Positions 17,925 through 27,224 of a stretch of 64,000 nucleotides of DNA are shown piece after piece. Source of the stretch: Saccharothrix carnea (GTDB lineage: Bacteria; Actinomycetota; Actinomycetes; Mycobacteriales; Pseudonocardiaceae); the NCBI RefSeq assembly GCF_003014735.1, contig NZ_PYAX01000003.1:248001-312000 (forward strand), given 5' to 3'. The translations under genes were made by a program, and so were the position numbers. The notes under the pieces are model-generated. The model saw only the letters and a program-made list of their open reading frames with translations, was not told the origin of the DNA and made no database searches. Each line of letters opens with the position of its first letter. Position 1 is the stretch's first letter.

Positions 17925-19517
17925 GTGGTGCTGTCCGGCGTCATCCGGCGTGATCTCCGGTGGCTGCTGCTGGCGTTGAACGCCCTGCCCGCCACCGCCG
18001 CCGGGCTGCTCCTGCCCACCGCCCTCGCCTCCGCCGTGGACATGGCGCTGGCCGGGCGGCTCGACGCGGGCACGGTGTGGTGGCTGGTCGGGCTCGCGGG
18101 CGTGGAGGTGCTCGGCGACGCGATCGGCGTGGTGCTGGCGGCGGCGATCACCGCACGTGGTGCGGCGTGGCTGCGCCACCGGCTGACCGCGCACCTGCTG
18201 GCGTTGGGCCACCCGGCGCGGTTCGAGGCCGGTGACGCGGTGAGCAGGCTGACCGGTGACAGCGCGATCGCGGGTGGCGTCGCGGTGCTCGCGGTGAACC
18301 TCGGCATCTCCGTGGTCACGGCGGCGGGCGCGATCACGGCGCTGGCGCTGCTGGACTGGCGGCTCGCCGTGGTGTTCCTGTTGAGCGTGCCGCTGGCCGC
18401 GCTCCTGGTGCGCTCGCACCTGCGCCTTACGGCCGCCGACGTCGCCACCTACCAGGAGGTCTCCGGCGAGTTGTCCGCACGACTGGTGGACGCGGTCGGC
18501 GGCCTGCGCACCATCGCCGCCTCCGGTCGCGCCGACCAGGAAGCCGAACGCGTCCTGCGCCCGCTGCCCCGCCTGACCGCAGCGGGTGTCGGCATGTGGC
18601 GCACGCAGGCCCGGATGATCTGGCGGGCCGGCCTCCTGCTGCCCCTCGTGGAGCTGGCCGTGCTGACCGCCGCGGGCTTCGGCGTGGTCGCGGGCCGCCT
18701 CAGCGTCGGCGACGTGCTCGCCACCCTCGGCTACGTCGCCCTGGGCATGACCGTGGTCGGCCAGACCGCCCTGCTCACCGCCCTGCAACGCGCTCGGGCG
18801 TCCGGGCGGAGGTTGCAAGAGGTACTGGAAACTCCCCTGCCCCGGAGCGAACCCCCCGCCTCCACGACGACCGGCGAGATCGTGCTGACCGGCGTGACCG
18901 TGCCCGACGCGCTGCACGACGTCGACCTCACCGTCGCCGCCGGCACCTTCGTCGCCGTGGTCGGCCGGTCCGGCTCGGGCAAGTCCGCGCTCGCCTCGGT
19001 GATCGGTGGCCTGACCAGGCCGTCCTCGGGTGACGTGCGGCGCGGCGGATCGGTCGGCTACGCGTTCGAACGGCCGGCGCTGGTCGGCACCACCGTCGCC
19101 GACGCGGTCCGCTACGGCACCGAGCCGCACCGGACCGACGTCGAAGCCGCCTGCCGCGCCGCCCAGGTGCACGACGTGGTCGTCCGGCTCCCCCAGGGCT
19201 ACGACACACCGATGGCCGCCGCGCCGATGTCCGGCGGCGAGGCACAACGACTCGGCCTGGCCAGGGCGTTCGTCCGCGACCCGGCCATCCTCGTGCTCGA
19301 CGACGCCACGGCCAGCCTCGACATGGTCACCGAGTCCACTGTGGAACGCGCGGTCGAGTCGGCGCTGCCCGGCCGGACCAGGGTGGTCGTCACCCACCGC
19401 GCCGCGACCGCCCGCCGTGCCGACGTCGTCGTCTGGCTGGACGACGGCCGGGTCCGCGCGGTCGGACCGCACTCCGACCTCTGGCACGACGACGACTACC
19501 GGGCGGTGTTCGGCTGA
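17925..19517 (+). CDS. ABC exporter, fused permease-ATPase (RamA-like)
   Basis: 530 aa half-transporter. The N-terminal half has about six transmembrane helices. The C-terminal ATPase has Walker A (GRSGSGKSAL), signature MSGGEAQRLGLARAF, Walker B (ILVLDDATASLD) and the switch His in VVVTHRAAT. No C39 peptidase domain is attached, so leader removal must occur elsewhere. Two adjacent GTGs (17925, 17928) follow AGGAG/GGAG. It overlaps the next transporter by one base and probably pairs with it to export the modified lanthipeptide, as RamA/RamB do. Confidence 0.88.
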   Translation: MVLSGVIRRDLRWLLLALNALPATAAGLLLPTALASAVDMALAGRLDAGTVWWLVGLAGVEVLGDAIGVVLAAAITARGAAWLRHRLTAHLLALGHPARFEAGDAVSRLTGDSAIAGGVAVLAVNLGISVVTAAGAITALALLDWRLAVVFLLSVPLAALLVRSHLRLTAADVATYQEVSGELSARLVDAVGGLRTIAASGRADQEAERVLRPLPRLTAAGVGMWRTQARMIWRAGLLLPLVELAVLTAAGFGVVAGRLSVGDVLATLGYVALGMTVVGQTALLTALQRARASGRRLQEVLETPLPRSEPPASTTTGEIVLTGVTVPDALHDVDLTVAAGTFVAVVGRSGSGKSALASVIGGLTRPSSGDVRRGGSVGYAFERPALVGTTVADAVRYGTEPHRTDVEAACRAAQVHDVVVRLPQGYDTPMAAAPMSGGEAQRLGLARAFVRDPAILVLDDATASLDMVTESTVERAVESALPGRTRVVVTHRAATARRADVVVWLDDGRVRAVGPHSDLWHDDDYRAVFG

Positions 19518-21277
19518 TGACCTACCTGCGGGCGTTGCGCGACCAGCGGCGCGGCATCGTGGTCCTGCTCGGCTGGTCGGTGCTGGAAGGGGTGCCCGCG
19601 CTCCTCTCCGGCCGGCTGGTCGGCCTGGCCGTGGACCGCGGCTTCGCCGCCGGCCGCCCGTGGGTCGGCGTCGGTTGGCTGCTCGTGTTCGCCGCCGTCG
19701 CCGTCCTCGGCGGCTTCGGCCTGCGCCAGGTGTTCCGCCGACTGGGCGCCGTGGTCGAGCCGTTGCGGGACGCTCTGGTGCGCCAGGTCGTGCGCGGCGT
19801 GCTGCACGCCGGCTCGCAGACCCGCCAACCGGACGCGAGCGCCGTCGCCCGCATCACCCGTCACGTCGAAGTGGTCCGCGACGCCACCGCCGGCGTCCTG
19901 GTCCAGGCCCGAGCCCTGCTCGTCACCACCGCCGCCGCCCTGATCGGCCTGGCCGCCACGGTCTCGTCGCTGGCATGGCTGGTGACCCTGCCCGTCGTCG
20001 CCGCACTGGTGCTGTTCGGCCTGCTCCTGCCCTCCCTGGCCCGCGGCCAACGCCGCCTCGTGATGGCCGACGAACAAGCCGCTTCGGTAGCCGGCACGGT
20101 GTTCCTCGGCGTGCGTGACGTGACCGCCGTCGACGGCGCCGAGCACGCCTTGCGCGACGTGATGACCCAGGTGGACCGACAGGCCTCGGCGACCGTGCGA
20201 CTGGCGTTCGCCACCGCGCTGCGCGGCATCGTGATCGCGCTGGGCGGCTTCGTCCCACTCGTGTTGTTGCTGCTCATGGCCCCGGGAATGGTGCGAGCGG
20301 GCACGTTGACGGTCGGCGAGGTGCTCGGTGCCGTGGTCTACCTGAGCACCAGCGTCCAGCCCGCCCTGCGCCGCCTGGCGGACACGACCAGCACCATCGT
20401 CCTGCGCCTCGTCGTGGCTCTGCGCCGCCTGGCCGAAGCCGCCCCGCCCATCGACCCACCGACCGGCGACGCCGTACCCGAAGGCTTCGAGGTCGAACTG
20501 GACCACGTCACCTTCGGCTGGAGCCCCACCGCCGAACCGGTGGTCCGTTCCCTGGACCTCGTCCTGCCGGAAGGCTCCCACCTCGCCGTGGTGGGCCCGA
20601 GCGGCATCGGCAAGTCCACCCTGGCCGGCCTCATCACGGGCCTGGTCGAACCCCAAGCCGGCCACGTCCGCTTCGGCCACGTGCCAATCCGATCAGTGGC
20701 ACCCGAACTCCGCCACCAACGCATCGCCCTGGTCCCCCAAGAGACCTACCTGTTCACCGGCACGATCCGCGAGAACCTCGCCCTGCTCGCCCCCACCGCC
20801 TCCGACACCGCACTCCTGGCAGCCGCAGCCGCAGTCGGCGCCACCGACCTGATCACCCGCCTCGGCGGCCTCTCCGCCACCCTGGGCCACTCCGCCGCCG
20901 GCCTCTCCGCCGGCGAAGCCCAACTCCTCTCCGCCGCCCGCGTCTACGCCTCGACCGCCGACGTCGTCATCCTCGACGAGGCAACCTCAGCTCTCGACCC
21001 GGCCGCCGAAGCCCTGGTGGAACAAGCCTTCGCCACCCGCAACGGCACCCTGATCGTCATCGCCCACCGCCTCTCCTCCGCCCTGCGCGCCGACCAGGTC
21101 CTCGTCATGGACGGCGGCCCACCCCTCCTGGGCAACCACCAGGACCTCCTCACCACCTCGCCGCTCTACCGAGACCTGATGGCCGCCTGGCACGAACCCC
21201 ACAACGGAACCGCCACCCAGCCCCCGAGGCAACCGGCCCTCACCGCACCCACCTCGGACCCGGAACAGCACCGCTGA
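19517..21277 (+). CDS. ABC exporter, fused permease-ATPase (RamB-like)
   Basis: 586 aa half-transporter, ATG sharing a base with the previous stop (TGATG). Transmembrane half to about residue 310, then an ATPase with Walker A (VGPSGIGKSTL), Q-loop (ALVPQETYLF), degenerate signature LSAGEAQLLSAARV, Walker B (VVILDEATSALD) and switch His (IAHRLSS). The signature motif reads LSAGE instead of LSGGE. The last roughly 25 residues are a proline-rich tail that coincides with the first copy of a decayed DNA repeat (see 21197-21357), so the tail may be of recent origin. Confidence 0.88.
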   Translation: MTYLRALRDQRRGIVVLLGWSVLEGVPALLSGRLVGLAVDRGFAAGRPWVGVGWLLVFAAVAVLGGFGLRQVFRRLGAVVEPLRDALVRQVVRGVLHAGSQTRQPDASAVARITRHVEVVRDATAGVLVQARALLVTTAAALIGLAATVSSLAWLVTLPVVAALVLFGLLLPSLARGQRRLVMADEQAASVAGTVFLGVRDVTAVDGAEHALRDVMTQVDRQASATVRLAFATALRGIVIALGGFVPLVLLLLMAPGMVRAGTLTVGEVLGAVVYLSTSVQPALRRLADTTSTIVLRLVVALRRLAEAAPPIDPPTGDAVPEGFEVELDHVTFGWSPTAEPVVRSLDLVLPEGSHLAVVGPSGIGKSTLAGLITGLVEPQAGHVRFGHVPIRSVAPELRHQRIALVPQETYLFTGTIRENLALLAPTASDTALLAAAAAVGATDLITRLGGLSATLGHSAAGLSAGEAQLLSAARVYASTADVVILDEATSALDPAAEALVEQAFATRNGTLIVIAHRLSSALRADQVLVMDGGPPLLGNHQDLLTTSPLYRDLMAAWHEPHNGTATQPPRQPALTAPTSDPEQHR

Positions 21278-21357
21278 GGCCTGCACAAACCCTCGTGCCC
21301 ACAACGGACCCACAGCGCCCCCGAGGCCACCGGCCCGACCGCACCCACATCGGACCC
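21197..21357 (+). repeat. Imperfect tandem duplication covering the 3' end of the RamB-like gene
   Basis: The segment beginning CCCACAACGGAAC (21198) and running through CACCGCACCCACCTCGGACC (21241) recurs about 97-100 bp downstream as CCCACAACGGACC (21298) and GACCGCACCCACATCGGACC (21337). A further partial copy, CACCGCGCCCACATCGGACC, starts at 21425. The first copy is coding; the later ones follow the stop. Confidence 0.6.
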
Positions 21358-21460
21358 ACCGCCCGCCGGCGAGGCCGCACCCAAATCCCGACCCCGCCGC
21401 CCGCCCTCCACACCCACCAAACTCACCGCGCCCACATCGGACCCGCCGCCAGCCCACCGA

Positions 21461-21594
21461 GGCTCGATTTGACATGGGTTCGGGTGCTTTAGGCTGGTCG
21501 AAGCCGGCAGGCCTGGCGGGACGCTCTTCCCCGCCGGGCCTGCCGGCTTTGGCCTGCCTGGAGTGCCCGTAAGGGCCCCATGTCAAATCGAGCC
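21461..21594. repeat. Nested palindromic intergenic element (134 bp)
   Basis: Outer 18-bp perfect inverted repeats GGCTCGATTTGACATGGG (21461-21478) and CCCATGTCAAATCGAGCC (21577-21594) enclose an inner, almost perfect stem AAGCCGGCAGGCCTGGCGGG (21501-21520) with CCCGCCGGGCCTGCCGGCTT (21530-21549). It is followed by short direct repeats of GCCGGACCCAACCACCGA. No ORF and no obvious target-site duplication. It may be a MITE-like or REP-like mobile palindrome, or a strong bidirectional terminator between the convergent exporter and DUF3145 genes. Confidence 0.75.
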
Positions 21595-21661
21595 GGACCC
21601 AACCACCGAGCCGGACCCAACCACCGAGCCGGACTTGAGAGATCGAACCGAACCCGAGGAC

Positions 21662-22165
21662 TCACCCCACCCGGTGCAACCACGTCACCGGCGCACCGTC
21701 ACCAGCCCGCCGGAACGGTTCCAAGGCGTCATCCCACGCCGCACCGAGAATCTCGTCCACACCGTGCGCGAACGACTCGCCACCTCTGCTGCGCGCCGCC
21801 AACGACCGGAGTTGGTCCTCTGAAACAACTATGTCGCCGTTCGCGCTCGTCCGCGCGTGCCACAACCCCAACACGGGCGCGAAGCAGTACCGCACGCCGT
21901 CCACGCCCGGACTCGGGTCTTCCGTCACCTCGAACCTGAGCATCGGCCACGCCCTGAGCGCGGACACGAGTCGGGCACCGGTGCCGGCGTCGCCGGTCCA
22001 GTTGCATTCGGCGCGCAACTGACCTGGCGCCGCGGGTTGCGCCGCCCACTTGAGGTCCGCTCGCTCACCGAGGGTGCCCGAGATCGCCCACTCGACGTGC
22101 GGACAGACCGCAGACGGCGACGAGTGGACGTAGACCACGCCACTGCTGCTGCCACGGGTGCTCAC
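21662..22165 (-). CDS. DUF3145 family protein
   Basis: 167 aa cytoplasmic protein recognised by its N terminus (GVVYVHSSPSAVCPHVEWAI), typical of the actinobacteria-specific DUF3145 family, followed by a well conserved RAWPMLRFEVTEDPSPGVDG and GLWHARTSANGDIVVSEDQL. GTG 22165 is preceded by CGGAGG. Function unknown. As far as I recall, DUF3145 genes lie close to the fabF end of the fatty-acid operon in several actinomycetes. If so, the lanthipeptide cluster has been placed between the two in this genome. Confidence 0.85.
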   Translation of the reverse strand: MSTRGSSSGVVYVHSSPSAVCPHVEWAISGTLGERADLKWAAQPAAPGQLRAECNWTGDAGTGARLVSALRAWPMLRFEVTEDPSPGVDGVRYCFAPVLGLWHARTSANGDIVVSEDQLRSLAARSRGGESFAHGVDEILGAAWDDALEPFRRAGDGAPVTWLHRVG

Positions 22166-22430
22166 AGCTGACCTCCGCTACTCGACGAGGGACGTCTTCC
22201 CCTACGACCTCTCGATGACGCGGACGATCTTGTGAATTCCCGACTTGGTCATTCTGCCCGCTACAGCAGCAGTCCGCCATAAGAACCATCCCGTTCCTCA
22301 CCCGGGCGGGTCAGATACAGGACTTTCGACCCGAAGATCGGCGACCTCGCGGCCTGGCACCGGACCGCGAGGTCACTTTCCGCGATCACGGGAGCGCCGA
22401 CCGCGATCTCCCGATGATCACACCCGCCGA
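22166..22430. other. Intergenic region between DUF3145 and subtilase genes
   Basis: 265 bp with no credible ORF. Its recognisable content is one hairpin serving the subtilase gene (22343-22374) and presumably the promoter of the DUF3145 gene on the left. Confidence 0.5.
22343..22374 (-). terminator. Hairpin downstream of subtilase gene
   Basis: GACCTCGCGG pairs with CCGCGAGGTC around a 12-nt loop, 57 nt beyond the subtilase stop on the minus strand. Confidence 0.55.
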
Positions 22431-23864
22431 TCACAACGCTCCGACCGCCGCCACCACGTCCACCAGCCCCGTTCCCTTGTCGTGGCTGCTCGGGTACGGC
22501 CCGACCACCTGGTACCCCGCCCCGTACCGGTACGCCGTCGACTTCAACGCCGCCTCGACCTCCCCCGCCGTCGCACCCGGCCTGGCCTGGAACAGCTGCG
22601 CCACGATGCCGGCGATGTGCGGCGCCGCCATCGACGTGCCGCTGATCGTGTTGAACGTTCCGACATCCAACAGCCCCGGCCCGTTCCGCGGCTGCAACCC
22701 GGTCGCGCAGATCACCAGGTAGGGACGGCACGCCGAGGTGATGTCCTCGCCCGGCGCGGAGATGTCCGGCCACGTCGAGGGATCCGTGACCAGCCCTCGC
22801 GACGAGTACTCCGACACCGCGCCGTCCCGCGTCCCGGTGCCCAGGTCGTGGTACGACGCCACCGACAGCACACCGGGCGTCGGGTCCTGACCGGCCGGGT
22901 TGGACAGGTTCGCGCTGCCGTCGCCGCCGTCGTTCCCGTTCGCCCACACCGTCACGACGCCCTCGGCGGCCAGCGCCCGCTGGAGCTTGACCGTCGTGGA
23001 GTCCGGGTCGAACGCGCCGCCGCCGGACGGCCCGTACGAGTTGTTGACCACCTTGATCGGCGGGCAGACCGACGCCGGGACGCCCGCGCCGCACGGTGCC
23101 CGGTGGTTCTCCAGCACCCAGTTCAGCGCCGCGTCGGCCCCGATGATGAACAGCACCGCGCCGGTGGAGATCACCACGGCCTTCGCGCCCGGTGCCGCGC
23201 CGCGCACCACCGTGCCGTCGCTCAACGTCGTGTCACTGCCGACCGCGATCCCCGTGACGTGCGTGCCGTGGCCGCCGACCGACAGCAGGTCGGTGTCCAC
23301 CGACGTCGGCACGTCCAGGATGCAGCCGGTCGCCGCGCTCGCCTCGTCCAGGCAGACGCTCTTGAGGTTCCGCACGACCTTGGTCCGGCCGTCCGGCTGC
23401 TTGAACATCGGGTGCGTCGGGTCCACCCCGGAGTCGATCACCGCGACGCTGACGCCGCTGCCGTCCAGCGCCAGCCCGTTCGCACCGGTCAGGGTCTGGC
23501 GCGCCTCGAACCCACGGGTCGCCGTGTGCGACGTGGCCCCGGTGAACTGGATCGGCCGGTTCGCCTCCACGTACGTCACGCCCGCCGCCGCCCGCACCGC
23601 GGTGATCTGCGCGGCCGTGCCACGCGCGGCCACCACCCCGATCCGGTCGAAGCTGGTGATCCGGCTCAGCCCGGACTCCCGCACCGCCCGCTCGGCGGCG
23701 GCGAGGTCGGCGCCGTGGACGAACACCGTCCCGGCCTGGGTGCCGCTGGACAACTGACTGGCCAACAGGGTCGACACGGGTGCGAGCAGACCGGCGGAGG
23801 CGGACGGGGCGACCGCTGCGGACAGTGCCAGCGTGCCCGCCGCGAGCAGGGCGGCTTTGCGCAT
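22431..23864 (-). CDS. Secreted subtilisin-like serine protease (S8)
   Basis: 477 aa. Signal peptide (MRKAALLAAGTLALSAAVAPSASA), a propeptide with an I9-like pattern to about residue 125, then the catalytic domain with Asp in VAVIDSGVDPTHPM, His in GGHGTHVTGIA, oxyanion Asn in WANGNDGG and Ser in GTSMAAPHIAGI. Cysteines near SVCLDEASAATGC and CGAGVPASVC may form disulfides. GGAGG lies 7 nt before an adjacent GTG and 10 nt before ATG 23864. Secreted protease; in such bacteria roles range from nutrition to precursor processing. It is the only obvious secreted protease near the lanthipeptide cluster, but linkage to it is speculative. Confidence 0.9.
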   Translation of the reverse strand: MRKAALLAAGTLALSAAVAPSASAGLLAPVSTLLASQLSSGTQAGTVFVHGADLAAAERAVRESGLSRITSFDRIGVVAARGTAAQITAVRAAAGVTYVEANRPIQFTGATSHTATRGFEARQTLTGANGLALDGSGVSVAVIDSGVDPTHPMFKQPDGRTKVVRNLKSVCLDEASAATGCILDVPTSVDTDLLSVGGHGTHVTGIAVGSDTTLSDGTVVRGAAPGAKAVVISTGAVLFIIGADAALNWVLENHRAPCGAGVPASVCPPIKVVNNSYGPSGGGAFDPDSTTVKLQRALAAEGVVTVWANGNDGGDGSANLSNPAGQDPTPGVLSVASYHDLGTGTRDGAVSEYSSRGLVTDPSTWPDISAPGEDITSACRPYLVICATGLQPRNGPGLLDVGTFNTISGTSMAAPHIAGIVAQLFQARPGATAGEVEAALKSTAYRYGAGYQVVGPYPSSHDKGTGLVDVVAAVGAL

Positions 23865-23990
23865 CACGGACAAACCTCCAATGCAGGGGGGAGCAAACCG
23901 ACTAACGAGTCACCCCCGTTCAGGTGATGGTCGTCACGCAACGTCATCTCCCGCGATGCGGGCGACGGACCACGCCCCGGCGGCGCTACC

Positions 23991-25283
23991 GTGTCCGACC
24001 GTGTGGAACGCCGAACGGTGCGACCTTGTGGTGATCTTGTGCGGCTGATCCGACTCGGGACCGAGCCCTCCGCGGTGGGCGCCGACGTGCGCGCCGCGTT
24101 GAGCACGTGGGGCAACGGTGACGCCGTGCTCGGCGGTATCGCGCTGCTCGGGGTACGACCGCCGGACAGCCCCCGCGACCTGGACGCGGTGATCGTGCTG
24201 CCGCGCGGCGTGCTCGTGGTCGTCGGCGTCGACCTGCCGGACCCGGCCATGCGGCTGGAGGCGCCGCTGAACGGGCAGTGGAAGATCGACGGCTGGCCGC
24301 TGACCCGCCCGGACGGCGCGATGAGCCCGGCCGCCGAGGCGCTGGAGGCCACCACCGCCGTGGCCCGGCGGATCCAGGACATGCGCGGCGAGCCGCTGCC
24401 GGTGACCACCGTCGTGGCGGTCGGACCGTACGTCGGCCAGGTCGTGCAGCCGACCGTGGACCTCAACCGGGGCGTGCGCGTCCTGCACCCGAAGCCGACC
24501 ACGCTGCTGGCCGCCGCACGGGAGCTGGCCACCAGCGACCGGCCCTGTTCCGCGGACCACGCGGCCAAGCTGGTCGCCGTGCTCGCGCCGACCGGTGTGC
24601 CGCCCACCCGCCAGCACCTGATCGCGGAGGGCTTCTCCGACACGGCGGCCGACCTCGCGTCGGCGAGCACGATGCTGCTGCCGAAGGTCACGCCCGTGCC
24701 GACGACCCGCAAGGTGCTGCCCTACGTGGGCGGCGCGGTCCTCGCCGTGCTGCTGGTCATTGCGCTGATCATCTCGCTGTCGGCGGGCGACCGGGCGGAC
24801 AGCTCGACGTCCGCCTCGCCGACACCGCAGCCCACCACCGTCGTGGTCGACGGCCGGAACTTCTCGCCGCGCGGCGCGGACCGGACCGAGGACTGCGCCG
24901 GGCACGCGTTCGGCGACGTCCGGGCCTGGTTGTCCGAGCACGTGTGCATGCAGCTGCGGCGTGTCCAGTACGAGACCACAGTGGATGGCCGCAGGGCCGG
25001 TGTCGCGATCGCCGAGCTGAGCCTGCCCGACGCCACGAGGGCGGGCGAGCTGCACGCGATCGCGTCGGTGGCGGGCACGGGCGGTGTGACGCCGCTGGTG
25101 AAGGAGGGCCGGGGCTGGGAAGGCGGTCCGGCGTCGTTCGACCGGTCCGCCGGCAAGGTGTCGGTCAAGGGCGCGCAGCTGCGCATCACGCAGGTGGTGT
25201 GGGTCGAGGGCGACCAGGACCCGGCCGACCCGAAGCTGGCGCAGCTGGTCGAGCAGGCTCTGCGCCTCCCCGCCACGCAGTAG
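23991..25283 (+). CDS. Single-pass membrane protein with nuclease-related-domain-like N terminus
   Basis: 430 aa; starts at GTG 23991 or, less likely, GTG 24039. The N-terminal cytoplasmic part (about 30-230) contains DLDAVIVLPRGVLVVVGVDL and resembles NERD-like domains by pattern only, without clear catalytic residues. One transmembrane helix (VLPYVGGAVLAVLLVIALII, about 240-262) leads to an extracytoplasmic domain with two cysteines (TEDCAGHAF and SEHVCMQL). I do not recognise a named family. Monocistronic between the divergent subtilase and a convergent membrane-protein gene. Confidence 0.7.
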   Translation: MSDRVERRTVRPCGDLVRLIRLGTEPSAVGADVRAALSTWGNGDAVLGGIALLGVRPPDSPRDLDAVIVLPRGVLVVVGVDLPDPAMRLEAPLNGQWKIDGWPLTRPDGAMSPAAEALEATTAVARRIQDMRGEPLPVTTVVAVGPYVGQVVQPTVDLNRGVRVLHPKPTTLLAAARELATSDRPCSADHAAKLVAVLAPTGVPPTRQHLIAEGFSDTAADLASASTMLLPKVTPVPTTRKVLPYVGGAVLAVLLVIALIISLSAGDRADSSTSASPTPQPTTVVVDGRNFSPRGADRTEDCAGHAFGDVRAWLSEHVCMQLRRVQYETTVDGRRAGVAIAELSLPDATRAGELHAIASVAGTGGVTPLVKEGRGWEGGPASFDRSAGKVSVKGAQLRITQVVWVEGDQDPADPKLAQLVEQALRLPATQ

Positions 25284-25318
25284 CGACCCGGCGCGCGACG
25301 GCGATCAGGGCGCGGACC

Positions 25319-25690
25319 TCAACGCCCGGTGCGCACCATGCCGACACCGATCAACCCGAACGCCACGTGCAGCACGATCACCAGCCCGGCCACCGCGCAC
25401 AGCGTCTCGGTGCCGGGCTTGCCCGCGATCGCGCCGAACGAGAACAACCACCCGCCGACGGCGATCGCGAATCCGACGAGCAACACCGATTTCGGCACGT
25501 GGGCCAGGCACAGCAACGCGTTGGAACGCGCGCGGAACAACGTGTGCAGCACGACGGGCACGATCAGGAACCCCGGCAGGTACACCGCGACCGGCGGCCA
25601 GGAAGGGCCGCCGGGCAGGAACGTGGACGCGATGACGAAGGCGCACCACAGCACCGCGCCGATCGCGAGAGCCACAGTTCCCCTGGTCAC
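25319..25690 (-). CDS. Small four-helix membrane protein, unknown
   Basis: 123 aa with about four hydrophobic segments: VALAIGAVLWCAFVIAST, then AVYLPGFLIVPVVLHTLF, SVLLVGFAIAVGGWLFSFG and a last one near LVIVLHVAFGLIGVG. No motif identifies a substrate. Ends 36 nt from the convergent gene. Likely real because of its coherent hydrophobic pattern and codon usage. Confidence 0.6.
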   Translation of the reverse strand: MTRGTVALAIGAVLWCAFVIASTFLPGGPSWPPVAVYLPGFLIVPVVLHTLFRARSNALLCLAHVPKSVLLVGFAIAVGGWLFSFGAIAGKPGTETLCAVAGLVIVLHVAFGLIGVGMVRTGR

Positions 25691-25808
25691 ACCCGCAGTG
25701 TAATGAGCTGAAGCCGCATTTTGAGGTTAAGAGTCTCTCTGGCCCCACGGTGGATACGGCAGTCGGCGGAAAGTGTGCACGATGTGCTGACGCGTGGTGT
25801 ACAGAGCG

Positions 25809-27188
25809 TCAGAGGCCATAGGCCTCGAGCAGCCTCAACCACACCTCACTGATGGTGGGGTACGCCGGAACGGCGTGCCACAACCGGTCCACCGTCACCT
25901 CGCCCACGATCGCGATCGTGGCCGCGTGGATCAGCTCGGCGACATCGGGACCCGCGAACGTGACGCCGACGAGCGTGCGCTTGCGCTCGTCCACGATCAT
26001 CCGCGCCTTGCCCCGGTACCCGTCCGCGTGCAGGGACGACCCGGCCACCGCGATGTCGAGGTCGATCACCCGGATCTCCAGCCCCGCCTCGCGGGCCTGC
26101 GCCTCGGTCCACCCGACCGACGCCACCTCGGGATCGGTGAACACCACCTGCGGCACGGCCGTGTGGTCGGCCGTGGCGACGGGCGCGGTCCACGGCTGGG
26201 GGTCGGTGGCGCCGGTGACGATCGCCGTGCCGACCGCCCGCGCGGCGTACTTGCCCTGGTGGGTCAGCAACGCGCGGCCCGTGACGTCGCCCGCCGCGTA
26301 CAGCCAGTCCACTCCGGACACCCGACCGGTGTCGTCCACCTCCAGCGCCTCGCCCGCCGTGAAGCCGAACCGCTCCACGCCGAGGTCGAACGTCGCGGGC
26401 TGCCGTCCGGTCGCGATCAGCAAGTGCTTGCCGGACACCTCACTGTCGTCCGACAGCTTCAACGACGCGTCGCCGTCCGAAGTGGACACACCGACCGCCT
26501 TGACGCCCGTGACCAACCGGACGCCGTCCTCCCGCAAGCCCTCGGCGACCAGGTCACCCGCGAACGCCTCGAACTTCGGCAGCGGCCGCTCGCCCGACAC
26601 GACCAGCGTGACCCGCGAACCCAGCCGGGCCCACGCCTGCGCCATCTCGACGCCGACCACGCCGCCGCCCAGCACCACCAACGACTCGGGCACCTCCTGC
26701 GCGGAGGTCGCCTCGCGGGACGTCCAGTACGGCACGTCCGACAGGCCGGGCAGCGACGGGACGCGCGGCACGCTGCCCGTGCACACCACGACCGCCTTGG
26801 TCGCGGTCAGCACGCGCCCGTCCACGTCGACCCGGCGTTCACCCACCAGTCGCCCACGTCCGCGCACCACGGTCAACCCGGCACCCTCGGCCCACTCGAC
26901 CTGGCCCGCGTCGTCCCAGTCGGAGGTGAAGCTGTTGCGGCGCTTCAACACCTCCACCGGGTCCAGGCGTGCCCCGACCGGCACGCCCGGCACCCGGCGG
27001 GCGGCGGCGAGCGCGTGGCCGGGGCGCAGCAACGCCTTGCTCGGCATGCAGGCCCAGTACGAGCACTCACCGCCGACTCGTTCGGCTTCCACCAACGCGG
27101 TCCGCAGCCCACCGGCGGCGGTCCGGGCGGCGGCGTTCTCGCCCACCGGGCCGCCGCCGATCACGATCACGTCGAAGTCGTCGCTCAC
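25809..27188 (-). CDS. FAD-dependent pyridine nucleotide-disulfide oxidoreductase
   Basis: 459 aa class I flavoprotein disulfide reductase. The FAD-binding motif VIVIGGGPVGENAA and the redox-active CxxxxC in GGECSYWACMPSKALL are near the N terminus; an NAD(P)-binding VVLGGGVVGVEMAQ is central, and a second FAD contact LYAAGDVTG follows. The dimerisation domain lacks the canonical HxxxxE active pair (it reads LIHAATIAIVGEVT), so mercuric or dihydrolipoyl activity cannot be assumed. GTG 27188 is preceded by GGGGTGGA. A TetR regulator follows 37 nt upstream on the same strand. Confidence 0.85.
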   Translation of the reverse strand: MSDDFDVIVIGGGPVGENAAARTAAGGLRTALVEAERVGGECSYWACMPSKALLRPGHALAAARRVPGVPVGARLDPVEVLKRRNSFTSDWDDAGQVEWAEGAGLTVVRGRGRLVGERRVDVDGRVLTATKAVVVCTGSVPRVPSLPGLSDVPYWTSREATSAQEVPESLVVLGGGVVGVEMAQAWARLGSRVTLVVSGERPLPKFEAFAGDLVAEGLREDGVRLVTGVKAVGVSTSDGDASLKLSDDSEVSGKHLLIATGRQPATFDLGVERFGFTAGEALEVDDTGRVSGVDWLYAAGDVTGRALLTHQGKYAARAVGTAIVTGATDPQPWTAPVATADHTAVPQVVFTDPEVASVGWTEAQAREAGLEIRVIDLDIAVAGSSLHADGYRGKARMIVDERKRTLVGVTFAGPDVAELIHAATIAIVGEVTVDRLWHAVPAYPTISEVWLRLLEAYGL

Positions 27189-27224
27189 CGGTCCACCCCA
27201 CACCACCCGGACCGGCGCGGCAAG

